From: Rhodobacteraceae bacterium Water-Bin34
GTDB taxonomy: Bacteria > Pseudomonadota > Alphaproteobacteria > Rhodobacterales > Rhodobacteraceae
Assembly (NCBI GenBank): GCA_900197625.1
Contig: FZLS01000005.1
Location: 27,773-91,772, forward strand
Reading direction: 5' to 3'
Length of the DNA stretch: 64,000 bases
Shown here: one piece after another, positions 23,954 to 31,923 of the stretch
Layout: every line of letters starts with the position of its first letter
Numbering within the stretch: the first letter of the stretch is position 1
Program-made: the position numbers and the translations under genes
Notes under the pieces: model-generated
Told to the model about the DNA's origin: nothing
Databases searched by the model: none
Seen by the model: only the letters and a program-made list of their open reading frames with translations

Positions 23954-24316
23954 TTATGATGAGAACTTAAACTTAGCTTGTTGAGCAGAACACTTGTAAC
24001 GCTTACCGGTTGTTCCACATGTGTATTGGTAAGGATAAGCTTTAGCTCTTGTATTGTAACCAGTAAGTTGGTCACCATTAGAGTTGGTCATTGCTAGACC
24101 AGCTTGTTTAGCCATCATTTCTAAAATGCTATCAGATCGTGTAGTAGCACCTTTGATCTTAGCTTCAACCTTGATAGTAACCTCAGCTTCAGAGAATCTC
24201 ATGTTACCAACATTGATATCTAAGTTTGTTTTAACAGCATACTTGTTCATTACTTCTTGCATTTCTGAACGAAGGGCGTTAAGAGTAGCTTTGTCAAATT
24301 TAGCGAATTTAGTCAT
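23954..24316 (-). CDS. Conserved phage hypothetical protein
   Basis: 120 residues: N-terminal helix (MTKFAKFDKATLNALRSEMQ), a beta segment INVGNMRFSEAEVTIKVEAKI, and a C-terminal part with two Cys (QYTCGTTGKRYKCSAQQ). Similar small proteins occur in other phages. Function unknown. Two perfect promoters lie upstream. Confidence 0.6.
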   Translation of the reverse strand: MTKFAKFDKATLNALRSEMQEVMNKYAVKTNLDINVGNMRFSEAEVTIKVEAKIKGATTRSDSILEMMAKQAGLAMTNSNGDQLTGYNTRAKAYPYQYTCGTTGKRYKCSAQQAKFKFSS

Positions 24317-24350
24317 AATATAGTTCCTTGTTTAATCAATTTATATATGT

Positions 24351-24379
24351 ATTATAAGCTATTTTGAACCGTTTGTCAA
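24351..24379 (-). promoter_or_regulatory. Consensus sigma70 promoter (proximal)
   Basis: Perfect TTGACA (24374-24379), 17-nt spacer, perfect TATAAT (24351-24356), preceded by AAAAAAACAG. Confidence 0.92.
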
Positions 24380-24445
24380 CTGTTTTTTTCATTTAATTTC
24401 AAATTAATTTCAAAAAACTAGCTTATTTCCTCATTTGTTAGATAC

Positions 24446-24474
24446 ATTATAAGTCATTTGAAAGGAAATGTCAA
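24446..24474 (-). promoter_or_regulatory. Consensus sigma70 promoter (distal)
   Basis: Perfect TTGACA (24469-24474), 17-nt spacer, perfect TATAAT (24446-24451), 95 nt upstream of a second identical-type promoter, with no gene between them. Confidence 0.92.
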
Positions 24475-24498
24475 GGCTTTTTTTCATTTAATTACAAA

Positions 24499-24696
24499 TT
24501 ATTTGCCTTTTTTGGGCTTTCTTTTGATATTATTGTCAGAGTCGTACCATCGATCTGAGAACTTCTGCCTACGGGCCTCTTTTACAGCCCGTTGCTTACC
24601 ACCTTTGTTTTTACCTTTGGTCTTGTAATCGTCGTCAGTACCCCACTCATCATCTTCCCAAGCGTCGCGGAATTTCTTGATGCGCTTCTTACTCAT
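24499..24696 (-). CDS. Small basic hypothetical protein
   Basis: 65 residues, very rich in Lys, Arg and Asp (MSKKRIKKFRDAWEDDEWG, later NKGGKQRAVKEARRQKF), probably disordered. Nucleic-acid binding is plausible from charge only. Starts shortly after the DUF6433 gene and is probably in its operon. Confidence 0.5.
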   Translation of the reverse strand: MSKKRIKKFRDAWEDDEWGTDDDYKTKGKNKGGKQRAVKEARRQKFSDRWYDSDNNIKRKPKKGK

Positions 24697-24713
24697 GTTG
24701 ATTTACCCTTATA

Positions 24714-25139
24714 TCATTCTTTTATTAAGTTTGGAAATGCTTCTGTTATAACTTTCTTAGATAACCCTTTAAATGGCTTCTTAGATATCATCTGAACCAG
24801 CGTTTTAGCATCGTCATTGTCTACATCTTCTAATAAACTAATGAATAGCTGCTCACGCTTAATTTGCTTCAAATTATCATATCCGCCACCTTCAACAAAA
24901 ATTCTTAGACGACGAGCCTCTGAATATAACAGTGCTTTTGCTTCGTCTTCATATTCATTTTCATTCCACGGTGGTGGAGTATCAGGTACTAAGAATTTAA
25001 TATTACTGTCATATGTATAAGATATGATAGTTCTCAAAGGCTGATTGTCATGCTTTTGAAGGAATGCTACCTTCGCCTTAGCTGATTTCTCTGCACCTGC
25101 TCCAGCGAGTATTTCGCTGATTGATATTCGTACCGCCAT
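24714..25139 (-). CDS. DUF6433-like conserved phage protein
   Basis: 141 residues beginning MAVRISISEILAGAGAEKSAKAKVAFLQKHD. The order KVAFLQKHDNQPLRTIISYTYD, then LPDTPPPW-like VPDTPPPWNENEY, then a ARRLRIFVEGGGYDNLKQIKREQLFISLLE block is the conserved pattern of a T4-like marine phage family (DUF6433 as I recall it). It follows RNase H by 1 nt. Function unknown, with a replication link suggested by context. Confidence 0.7.
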   Translation of the reverse strand: MAVRISISEILAGAGAEKSAKAKVAFLQKHDNQPLRTIISYTYDSNIKFLVPDTPPPWNENEYEDEAKALLYSEARRLRIFVEGGGYDNLKQIKREQLFISLLEDVDNDDAKTLVQMISKKPFKGLSKKVITEAFPNLIKE

Positions 25140-25140
25140 G

Positions 25141-26001
25141 TTAAAAGTCCTGTATGTCTGTGATCAAGTGCTTTAATTTCTTTTCTACAAAGAAGTTGAA
25201 TAGGCGTTCCCTGCCAACACTTGATTCTTTATTATATGATTCAAGAACTAAATCTTGATACTTTTGTGGAATCTGAGAAAGGTCGATCATCATTTTATTA
25301 CGATGGAATCGACGAAGAGTTTCTTCATCCATAACCTCTGGGCCTTGTGAATAAAGTGCTAGACGCTTTTTAGTCATAGGACTTTGACGTTCACCAACAG
25401 CCAAGCAATTATCTGGGGATAAGATGTTTGGAACACCATCACCGGTATCACCCTTTAGAATATGCTCATTGAGATAGTTAACGGGCTGATCATTACGAAT
25501 CCAGCGTTTGCGGATAGGATCATACTGATCGACGTTAGCATATTTTTGCAACTGGATAAAATCCTTATCAGCTGAAAGAATCAAGAACTTTTCAGAACCA
25601 ATGTTCAATTCAGATCCATATTCATTAATAACTGCACCGATAATATCGTCAGCTTCACAATGTTCAATATGGATTACTTTATAAGGAAAGTACTCATCCA
25701 TTTCAGAACGCACGTTATTCATAATTTGAAATAGTGCATTCCAATCCATGCCTGATTTATCCCTACCAGCTTTACGATTTGCCTTGTAGTAAGGATATGC
25801 CTCTTTGCGCCACGTATTTTTACCGTCGCAACAAACTACGATTTCACCATACTCTTCTGAGAATTTTTTGCGGTTTGATCGTATTGAGTTTAAAAACATG
25901 TGGCGAATGATTGATTCATCTGCTGCCACATCCGTGTGGTTACCAATACTTGCAAATAAAGACGCAAGGATAACCTGATTGTAGTCTACTAATATAGCCA
26001 T
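25141..26001 (-). CDS. rnh: RNase H (T4 Rnh-type 5'-3' exonuclease, FEN family)
   Basis: 286 residues (305 in T4). Removes RNA primers at the lagging strand. FEN-type acidic motifs are visible: LVDYNQV near the N-terminus, VVCCDGKNTWRKEAYPYYKANR (about 55-75), IHIEHCEADDIIG with clustered acids (about 116-128), and FLILSADKDFIQLQ (about 145-158), then DTGDGVPN. Lys/Tyr-rich C-terminus. Promoter TTGACA-17-TATTAT upstream. Confidence 0.92.
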   Translation of the reverse strand: MAILVDYNQVILASLFASIGNHTDVAADESIIRHMFLNSIRSNRKKFSEEYGEIVVCCDGKNTWRKEAYPYYKANRKAGRDKSGMDWNALFQIMNNVRSEMDEYFPYKVIHIEHCEADDIIGAVINEYGSELNIGSEKFLILSADKDFIQLQKYANVDQYDPIRKRWIRNDQPVNYLNEHILKGDTGDGVPNILSPDNCLAVGERQSPMTKKRLALYSQGPEVMDEETLRRFHRNKMMIDLSQIPQKYQDLVLESYNKESSVGRERLFNFFVEKKLKHLITDIQDF

Positions 26002-26034
26002 AATATTTTCCGTTTCATTTAATCTTCATAGATC

Positions 26035-26063
26035 ATAATAACCTATGTAGATCCAATTGTCAA
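26035..26063 (-). promoter_or_regulatory. Sigma70 promoter for rnh
   Basis: TTGACA (26058-26063), 17-nt spacer, TATTAT (26035-26040). Confidence 0.85.
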
Positions 26064-26067
26064 CCTT

Positions 26068-27024
26068 TTATTTGGTGGCAGCTTTTTCTCTAAGGATTTT
26101 AGTCCATAGATTAGAAAAGCTGTCAATGTCATTGGCTACAAGTCCAAATTTATCTGATCTTGTAAACCGGTTAAAGAATTGAGGATCGTTCTTTTGAGCT
26201 TCCAACACACTCTTAGTAACTGCATATGCAATCGATGCGTGTTTAGTTGGATCTTCGGTATAGTCATACATAACTGTAGCACTTGCCGCTGTTTCGGCCA
26301 AAGCACCATAGTTTGGATGAATACAAATCAATCCAGATCGAATTGCTTCAATAAGAGCAATACACGACGTTTCTTTCCAAACATTGGGATATAAGAAAAT
26401 GTGTGATCTATCTAATGCTTCGAGTACTTCTTTATTAGAAACATTACCATGATTTGTCATTTTTGGATGATCTTCGATTTGTTTAAAGATCTTAGCATAT
26501 GGTTCATCTCTTTGAGGCCAACCATAAATGCCGAAAGAAGAATAAACATCAAGATGAATGTTATCATATTCTTTTGATAAAGCATCAAATGCTGGTATCA
26601 ATAGCTCTAAACCACGGTGTGGAGTAGTATGATAAACGAATCGAATTGTTTGTGTATTCTTTTCTTCTGCTTCATACCGTTTTTCAATAGCATTAGGAAT
26701 AACTGAACACTTTGAATACGGAATGCCAAAATAAGCAATGTATTGATCACGCTGCCATGAGGTCACAAAAACAAAGTGATCGAACTTAGTCCAACCATTA
26801 TCAACTAAGATTTTGTTTTCAGGATCTTCGGCTAGGTCGTGACAGTACAAAATGTTTTTCACATCTTCAGGAATATCCCTAGGACGTGAAAAGTGGATTG
26901 CATAACCTTGTAATAATTCAGGTTGAACAGTATCGAGAAGACGCTTGCGCATCATCTCGGTACCACCTTTTGAATTTTTAGACAGCTCGGTTTCTACAAC
27001 CTCACCTTTGTAAATCATACTCAT
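26068..27024 (-). CDS. Glycosyltransferase, GT4 / group 1-like
   Basis: 318 residues of GT-B type. Recognisable are GGTEMMRKRLL near the N-terminus, CSVIPNAIEKRY (about 128-139), the RFVYHTTPHRGLELLIPAFD segment (about 149-168) and the C-terminal KETSCIALIEAIRSGLICIHPNYGALAE block (about 219-246), which holds the Glu-x7-Glu nucleotide-sugar site. Similar enzymes are found in cyanophages. The acceptor (host LPS, phage DNA or virion protein) is unknown. Confidence 0.85.
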   Translation of the reverse strand: MSMIYKGEVVETELSKNSKGGTEMMRKRLLDTVQPELLQGYAIHFSRPRDIPEDVKNILYCHDLAEDPENKILVDNGWTKFDHFVFVTSWQRDQYIAYFGIPYSKCSVIPNAIEKRYEAEEKNTQTIRFVYHTTPHRGLELLIPAFDALSKEYDNIHLDVYSSFGIYGWPQRDEPYAKIFKQIEDHPKMTNHGNVSNKEVLEALDRSHIFLYPNVWKETSCIALIEAIRSGLICIHPNYGALAETAASATVMYDYTEDPTKHASIAYAVTKSVLEAQKNDPQFFNRFTRSDKFGLVANDIDSFSNLWTKILREKAATK

Positions 27025-27027
27025 TGC

Positions 27028-27297
27028 TTACCCCGCTTGAAAAGCTTTGATAGAGTCCCAACGGAATGATCGCCAACCAGCGTTATCAACATCATAAACC
27101 GCCAAAACATTTGGATTAGGTTTCTTAGGTGCCGGTGGTGTTTCACCTTCGGCAAGTACTTTTTCTACTACAGCGGGTAATAGTTCAGCCTTGAGAGTGG
27201 CCGCCATTACACGTTCATCACCATTTACTTTTGTAAACGTAACTGAACATACACCTGCGTGTAGTGCGCTTTGAATTTCTTCTTTCTTTAATTGCAT
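27028..27297 (-). CDS. Possible independently translated DUF2693-like domain
   Basis: 89 residues from an internal ATG with AAGGAG 7 nt upstream, in frame with the kinase gene. It corresponds to the usual length of the stand-alone family. Either an alternative product or the relic of a separate gene. Confidence 0.45.
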   Translation of the reverse strand: MQLKKEEIQSALHAGVCSVTFTKVNGDERVMAATLKAELLPAVVEKVLAEGETPPAPKKPNPNVLAVYDVDNAGWRSFRWDSIKAFQAG

Positions 27298-27933
27298 ATT
27301 ATTGCTCCTTATCACATTGATATTTATTTCATTTTCAAAAATTTCTTTGAGAGCTCCATTGAAGTCCTCTACAGTAGAATTGTTGTGGATTCTATATGAT
27401 TGTACATCAAACTTGTGCGGAAGTACATACTTTTTTTCAATACTTGTTGCATGATTAAGTACGTATTCCTTTGTAATATTTCCATCGAAATATCTACGTG
27501 AGTCTGATGAGAAATCATGTCCTTCACGAGTAAGTTGAACTAAGCGGAAATTTTCTTTACCAACCTTTTCAACTACTGGCAACAACTCATCGATAAAGCC
27601 GCCATCAGAGATAGCATAATCTTTTGTAAGATCGATCTCATCAGCAACGAGTTTACCAAAATAGTCTAAACCCATACGAGGTTTAATTACTTTTTCTGAT
27701 ACATATATCATTGCTTCACGGCATGACATATGCCCTAAGTCTTGACAGCGTACTTCTTTTAAATCACGATTTTCGTAACGATCCATAAACCATTCTTTAT
27801 CTACATTAAAGTATTTGATGGTTTCTTCATATAGACGATACTTAAAAGAAAGGTGTTTATATCCTTTAGCTTTAAAGAAATCTGCTGCGTGGTCTTTACC
27901 ACATGCTGGAGGGCCATTAAAAAGTATTATCAA
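27028..27933 (-). CDS. dNMP kinase-like protein fused in frame to a DUF2693-like protein (TTG start)
   Basis: 301 residues. Residues 1-205 are a P-loop kinase with Walker A FNGPPACGKDHAADFF (about 5-20), the same fold and rough length as T4 gp1 deoxynucleoside monophosphate kinase. Residues 213-301 form a separate small domain (GVCSVTFTKVNGDERVMAATL, then NPNVLAVYDVDNAGWRSFRWDSI) normally found as a stand-alone DUF2693-type protein. An AAGGAG and an ATG at 27297 sit exactly at the joint, and an out-of-frame TGATAA lies at 27309-27314, so the second domain may also be translated alone. Start is TTG after GGAGG. Confidence 0.75.
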   Translation of the reverse strand: MIILFNGPPACGKDHAADFFKAKGYKHLSFKYRLYEETIKYFNVDKEWFMDRYENRDLKEVRCQDLGHMSCREAMIYVSEKVIKPRMGLDYFGKLVADEIDLTKDYAISDGGFIDELLPVVEKVGKENFRLVQLTREGHDFSSDSRRYFDGNITKEYVLNHATSIEKKYVLPHKFDVQSYRIHNNSTVEDFNGALKEIFENEININVIRSNNMQLKKEEIQSALHAGVCSVTFTKVNGDERVMAATLKAELLPAVVEKVLAEGETPPAPKKPNPNVLAVYDVDNAGWRSFRWDSIKAFQAG

Positions 27934-27935
27934 GT

Positions 27936-28169
27936 CTATCCTCCAAACTTATCATTAACAATTGCTTGTAGTTCAGACGAGAACGCATCTTTTAATTCTT
28001 TATCAGTAATACCAACCATGATGAAATCACGATCTTGAGAATTTAAATAGGGCATAGCATCAGTAATAGAAACTGCACCAGTTTCATACAAAGCTAGATC
28101 GCGGGGTTTTACAGTGATCGTTCTTGTGCGGGTTTTGCCGGTAAGAACGCTTTTTCGAGTCACATCCAT
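27936..28169 (-). CDS. Conserved small phage protein
   Basis: 77 residues (MDVTRKSVLTGKTRTRTITVKPRDLALYETGA, later NSQDRDFIMVGITDKEL). This R-T-R-T pattern with a downstream DREFIM-type motif recurs in T4-like phages, function unknown. Start at 28169 chosen over an upstream ATG that overlaps the GGAG site. Confidence 0.65.
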   Translation of the reverse strand: MDVTRKSVLTGKTRTRTITVKPRDLALYETGAVSITDAMPYLNSQDRDFIMVGITDKELKDAFSSELQAIVNDKFGG

Positions 28170-28205
28170 AATATTCTCCATTGAAAGATAATTGGTATAT
28201 TATCT

Positions 28206-28234
28206 AATATAACACAGCTTTAAACAAATGTCAA
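28206..28234 (-). promoter_or_regulatory. Sigma70 promoter
   Basis: TTGACA (28229-28234), 17-nt spacer, TATATT (28206-28211). The -35 covers the end of the GIY-YIG gene. Confidence 0.85.
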
Positions 28235-28647
28235 CTGTTTTTTAAGCTTTTTACATGATTCCTATGTATCTTACATTGGATAATTCCGTTATAAAAATCA
28301 TCTCTTAATAGTACATCATGTTCAAATTGGTACTTGGCTTCTAGATAACCAAGTTCACCTTTACTTTTACATAAGGTTAAGATCTCTCTATGAAAGTTAT
28401 CTGCACCTTTTTCTTCTACCATCAATTTAACTTCTTCAGAAGAACCGTAGTACTTTTGCCAATCGGTTTCTTTTACTACAGTTCTTCGTCTTTTCTTGCC
28501 TTTGAGAGGTGGAAGCTTTCGCTTTGAAGTAAGTAACTTTTTACCAACGTATTTCATACCGTTTGATTTGTCGGTAATCAAGTACACAAAGCCTACCCAT
28601 TCTTCAATCATTTCAGAGGTGAACTCTTCACCCTTATACAGCCACAT
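28231..28647 (-). CDS. GIY-YIG-like endonuclease (putative homing enzyme)
   Basis: 138 residues. GFVYLITDKSNGMKYVGKK (about 18-36) fits the GIY-YIG core (VYLIT and YVGKK in place of GIY and YIG), followed by a DWQKYYGSSEEV segment and FHREILTLCKSKGELGYLEAKYQ, as in phage endonucleases of the Seg/DenA-like group. Has an exact TATAAATA upstream and no sigma70 promoter, so it looks late or separately regulated from its neighbours. Confidence 0.75.
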   Translation of the reverse strand: MWLYKGEEFTSEMIEEWVGFVYLITDKSNGMKYVGKKLLTSKRKLPPLKGKKRRRTVVKETDWQKYYGSSEEVKLMVEEKGADNFHREILTLCKSKGELGYLEAKYQFEHDVLLRDDFYNGIIQCKIHRNHVKSLKNS

Positions 28648-28676
28648 AATAACTCCATAGTTAATTCATATAGAGT

Positions 28677-28684
28677 TATTTATA
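28677..28684 (-). promoter_or_regulatory. Late promoter ahead of GIY-YIG gene
   Basis: Exact TATAAATA 30 nt before the endonuclease start, immediately after the stop of the zinc-ribbon gene. Confidence 0.65.
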
Positions 28685-28685
28685 G

Positions 28686-28874
28686 TCAATAGCCACCGGT
28701 CTTGAACCACCCTTTTCCTTTAAGTGCAAAGCCTCCATCGCCAGCTTTAATTACTTTTTTCAATTCATCTTTTGCTTTACATTCAGGACAGTCAGTAAGT
28801 GCATCATCAACTATCCTTTGAACGATATCAAATTCATGTCCGCATTTTTTACATTCATATGAATATGTTGGCAT
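28686..28874 (-). CDS. FmdB-like zinc-ribbon protein
   Basis: 62 residues. MPTYSYECKKCGHEFDIVQ followed by CPECKAKDELKKV gives the two CxxC pairs of the FmdB/CxxC_CXXC_SSSS family, then a Gly-rich GDGGFALKGKGWFKTGGY tail. Possibly a small regulator. AGGAG site. Lies between SHMT and the GIY-YIG gene. Confidence 0.85.
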   Translation of the reverse strand: MPTYSYECKKCGHEFDIVQRIVDDALTDCPECKAKDELKKVIKAGDGGFALKGKGWFKTGGY

Positions 28875-28881
28875 GGTTCTC

Positions 28882-30021
28882 CTACGACAATACGTCTACA
28901 ATTACTTGAGCAATTTCTCTAAATCGCTTTTCATCAAAGCCACGCGTTGTTTCAGCAGCCGTACCAATACGAATACCACTTGTTTCCATGAATGGACGAG
29001 GATCATTTGGAATACCATTTTTGTTAACAGTAATTCCAGCATGTTCAAGTCTATCAGCAGCTTCTCTACCAGAATATTTGCTTTCACTTAAATCCATTAG
29101 AATAATATGAGAATCAGTTCCACCTGTTTGTACTGGGAAACCTTTTTCTTCAAATACTTCACACATTGCTTTAGCATTTGCGATAACTTGATCGGCGTAT
29201 TGAGCAAATTCATTAGTAGATGCTTCAATAAAACACTGAGCTTTTGCTGCAATGATATGCATCAATGGACCACCTTGCGTTCCTGGGAATATAGCACTAT
29301 TAATCTTTCGTGTATAGTCTGGGTTATTCCATAAGATAATTCCACCACGAGGACCACGAAGTGTTTTATGAGTGGTAGATGTTACTACATCAGCAAAAGG
29401 TACTGGATTATAGTAACTTAAGCCTGCAACTAGACCAGAGTAGTGAGCCATATCTACAAGTAACAATGCTCCTACTTCATCAGCTATTTCCCTAAACATT
29501 TTCCAATCAATTTGACGAGGATATGCGCTTGCACCAGCAACAATCATCTGTGGTTCCAATTCAAGTGCTTGTTCACGAATAGCTTTGTAATCTAATAAAC
29601 CCTCTTCGTTAACACCGTAAGTATGTGAACTAAACCAAGATCCCGATACGTTGACTTTAGCTCCATGCGATAAGTGACCGCCACTCGCAAGATCCATACC
29701 TAGAACGGTATCACCTGGTTTTAGAAAAGCTTTAAATACAGCAAGGTTAGCGTTAGCTCCTGAGTGTGGCTGTACATTTGCAAACTTAGCACCAAACAAC
29801 TTTGTAACGGTATCAATTGCAAGTTGTTCTACATCATCACAGTTATCACATCCATTATAATATCTTTTTGCTGGATAACCTTCAGCATACTTGTTAGTAA
29901 ATATACTACCTGATAACTCCATTACTGCATCACTTGCATAGTTTTCACTTGCAATCAGTTCTACTGTTTCTTCTTGCCTTTTTTCTTCAGCGTTGAGAAT
30001 GTCTCTAATTCTTTGGTCCAT
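28882..30021 (-). CDS. glyA: Serine hydroxymethyltransferase
   Basis: Converts serine plus THF to glycine plus 5,10-methylene-THF, the methyl donor of thymidylate synthase. 379 residues (about 417 in E. coli), so modestly short at the C-terminal end. Hallmarks: ELIASENYASDAVME (about 22-36), YAEGYPAKRYYNGC, HSGANANLAVF, LVDMAHYSGLVAG, and the PLP lysine in TSTTHKTLRGPRGG (about residue 220). Works with ThyA and DHFR elsewhere in the window. Confidence 0.95.
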   Translation of the reverse strand: MDQRIRDILNAEEKRQEETVELIASENYASDAVMELSGSIFTNKYAEGYPAKRYYNGCDNCDDVEQLAIDTVTKLFGAKFANVQPHSGANANLAVFKAFLKPGDTVLGMDLASGGHLSHGAKVNVSGSWFSSHTYGVNEEGLLDYKAIREQALELEPQMIVAGASAYPRQIDWKMFREIADEVGALLLVDMAHYSGLVAGLSYYNPVPFADVVTSTTHKTLRGPRGGIILWNNPDYTRKINSAIFPGTQGGPLMHIIAAKAQCFIEASTNEFAQYADQVIANAKAMCEVFEEKGFPVQTGGTDSHIILMDLSESKYSGREAADRLEHAGITVNKNGIPNDPRPFMETSGIRIGTAAETTRGFDEKRFREIAQVIVDVLS

Positions 30022-30028
30022 TTTTTTA

Positions 30029-31150
30029 TTAATCCTCTCGTTGTCCTATACCCCAATCGATAACAACTGGGAACCTTGGTATGCCATCAGGCGTTAGTTG
30101 GAAGTATCTCAGTGTAGCCCAATCAGGCGATACTCCAGATTCGAATAATGCAGCCAATACTGTTTGATTGCCTCTTACACCAGCTCCGAACTCTTGGCCA
30201 TTGATTTGTAATACAAATCGTTTGACGTGACCTGCCCAATTGCCTTTTCCTTCTTCTACTCTAAGAACGTTAAATTCTTCAGTAATAAATTCTTTTCGTT
30301 TTAATAACGATTTTGATCTTTTATTTTGTTGGTATGGATCATTTGTACGAATCATTTGACCTTCATAGCCATCTTCAGTATATTCACCATATAACTGATC
30401 CATATCTTCTTGATTAGAAATAGAACGAGTAGATACGGTTTTAACTGATTCGTATTCAGATAGTTTACTTAAAACAGTAATACGCTTTTTAAATGATGCC
30501 GTTGGAGTAATCAAATCATACACGTGATACTCTACTAAACCCGCAGCTTCAGCAATATCTTCGGGTGTTGGTTTAGTTTTACGAACTAAAGAAGTAATCT
30601 TATTAAAATTATCTTTAAGATCATGATTATATAACTCACCATCGAGAATAGCATCTGGATTTTCTTCAAAGTATGGCTTTAAGCTTTCAAAAATATGTGG
30701 TACACCAATTATTTCTTTACCTGCACGAGACCACAATCCATTAGCACGAGCAATACAACGAATGCCATCTAGTTTAGGTTGAGAAAAGTATTCATTGTTA
30801 TCCCAATCAAACTTAGCGTCTTCATATTTTGCTGCTAACATTGGTTTAATCTTATCAAAAGAATCAATGTCTTGCTTCAATCTAAAGTAACCACGTTCAA
30901 GTCTCTTCTTAAAATCGGCAAGCATTTCTTGTTCAGCTTGACCTTGCAAAGATGTCTCGTTAGCTTTACCAACATTCTTTTGTTCTACGATTTTCCAACC
31001 AGACTCGACTTGTTTGCCTTCCTCTAAACCAGAAACTGTACGCCAATAATAACTACCATTCTCTTCACTTACTTCACCACGCCACATTCTAACTTGACCT
31101 TTAGAGTCTCGTTTATATAGTGGAGCTGTACCTGCAATAATATTATTCAT
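30029..31150 (-). CDS. ATP-dependent DNA ligase
   Basis: 373 residues. Adenylation motif PKLDGIRCIA (about 125-134, catalytic Lys in KLDG), then DGELYNHDL, EYHVYDLI, EGQMIR and LKRKEF, the ligase motifs III-V. A ~110-residue N-terminal part (MWRGEVSEENGSYYWRTVSG) resembles the WGR-like domain found before the catalytic core in several phage and giant-virus ligases. It differs from T4 gp30 in length. Start overlaps the stop of the gene upstream (TAATG). Confidence 0.93.
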   Translation of the reverse strand: MNNIIAGTAPLYKRDSKGQVRMWRGEVSEENGSYYWRTVSGLEEGKQVESGWKIVEQKNVGKANETSLQGQAEQEMLADFKKRLERGYFRLKQDIDSFDKIKPMLAAKYEDAKFDWDNNEYFSQPKLDGIRCIARANGLWSRAGKEIIGVPHIFESLKPYFEENPDAILDGELYNHDLKDNFNKITSLVRKTKPTPEDIAEAAGLVEYHVYDLITPTASFKKRITVLSKLSEYESVKTVSTRSISNQEDMDQLYGEYTEDGYEGQMIRTNDPYQQNKRSKSLLKRKEFITEEFNVLRVEEGKGNWAGHVKRFVLQINGQEFGAGVRGNQTVLAALFESGVSPDWATLRYFQLTPDGIPRFPVVIDWGIGQRED

Positions 31151-31593
31151 TATCTTCTCATCCTAGCTATGTCTTTAGCTTGTTCTGTTCCTCGCATGAC
31201 TGGAACTGCGTTTGATTTGTGCATTTGTCCGATCCCGACAATGAGATCTCCGGTATATTGTTGCGGCTCTCGCTTTCGTCCTGAGTCTGGAATTGAACCC
31301 GTCGCCTTGCTGATTGGCGCGCTTGGATAATTCGGCGATTTGCGTTGGTACGATTCCTCTGGGACATAGGGCTTAAATTCCTTTTTATTTTTGGGTTTAG
31401 TTTCGCCGAAGACGTATGCTTGATACTCTTCAAATGTTTTGTATTGTAAGTTATGGCAGTTAGACCTACGCATAGCTTTATTATGCTGTCGCCAGCTTAC
31501 TTCCATTTCAGCAAGTTTCTTTTGAGTTAACTTACGTCTTTTCTTTTTTGAATTGCCGTGTACTTGCACGCCTTGAATCATATGCATTGTCAT
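31150..31593 (-). CDS. Conserved basic phage protein
   Basis: 147 residues. Basic N-terminus (NSKKKRRKLTQKKLAEMEVSW) and a conserved C-terminal block (QQYTGDLIVGIGQMHKSNAVPV, then KDIARMRR). Found beside replication genes in several marine phages, unknown function. Start fixed by GAGGTGCTCAT. Own promoter at 31628-31656. Confidence 0.65.
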   Translation of the reverse strand: MTMHMIQGVQVHGNSKKKRRKLTQKKLAEMEVSWRQHNKAMRRSNCHNLQYKTFEEYQAYVFGETKPKNKKEFKPYVPEESYQRKSPNYPSAPISKATGSIPDSGRKREPQQYTGDLIVGIGQMHKSNAVPVMRGTEQAKDIARMRR

Positions 31594-31627
31594 ATGAGCA
31601 CCTCACTATCATCATTATATAACTACC

Positions 31628-31656
31628 ATTATAACAAAGGGCTGACGTAATGTCAA
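31628..31656 (-). promoter_or_regulatory. Consensus sigma70 promoter merged with stem-loop
   Basis: Perfect TTGACA (31651-31656), 17-nt spacer, perfect TATAAT (31628-31633). The -35 and spacer fold as AAGGGTTGAC/GTCAGCCCTT around an ATTAC loop. Confidence 0.92.
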
Positions 31657-31661
31657 CCCTT
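31637..31661 (-). other. Stem-loop overlapping promoter
   Basis: 10-bp stem with one G-U and a 5-nt loop, followed on the minus strand by TTTG and on the plus strand by TATTTTT. It lies right after the glutaredoxin stop, so it probably terminates or ends that transcript. Confidence 0.65.
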
Positions 31662-31665
31662 ATTT

Positions 31666-31923
31666 TTACAAACTATGACCAGTTCCGGTATATCCTGTAT
31701 CTTCTACATATTGTAGAAGCTCTTTATATCCACCAATGTATTGTTGATCGATAAAAATCTGTGGTACACTTTTAACCGCTACTGGAGCTCTATCCATTAA
31801 TTCAGCTAAAAGGTTTTGTGCTCTGCCTACATCCTTATATTCATACGTAAGGCTTCGGTTCTCTGCAAAGGTCTTTGCTTTTGTACAAAAACCACAATTT
31901 GCTTTTCCATAAATTGTAATCAT
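31666..31923 (-). CDS. grx: Glutaredoxin
   Basis: 85 residues. Active site YGKANCGFCTKAKTF (dithiol CGFC, about 11-14), the VPQIFIDQQYIGGYKEL signature with cis-Pro and Gly-Gly. Thioredoxin-fold reductant for the phage ribonucleotide reductase (T4 NrdC role), and possibly for the nearby peroxiredoxin. ATGA overlap with the gene upstream. Confidence 0.93.
   Translation of the reverse strand: MITIYGKANCGFCTKAKTFAENRSLTYEYKDVGRAQNLLAELMDRAPVAVKSVPQIFIDQQYIGGYKELLQYVEDTGYTGTGHSL

Noticed and set aside
31167..31433. 88-codon frame within the gene at 31150-31593
   Set aside because: Same strand, other frame, Arg/Gln/Ser-rich, no start signal. The overlapping frame has the conserved family pattern.
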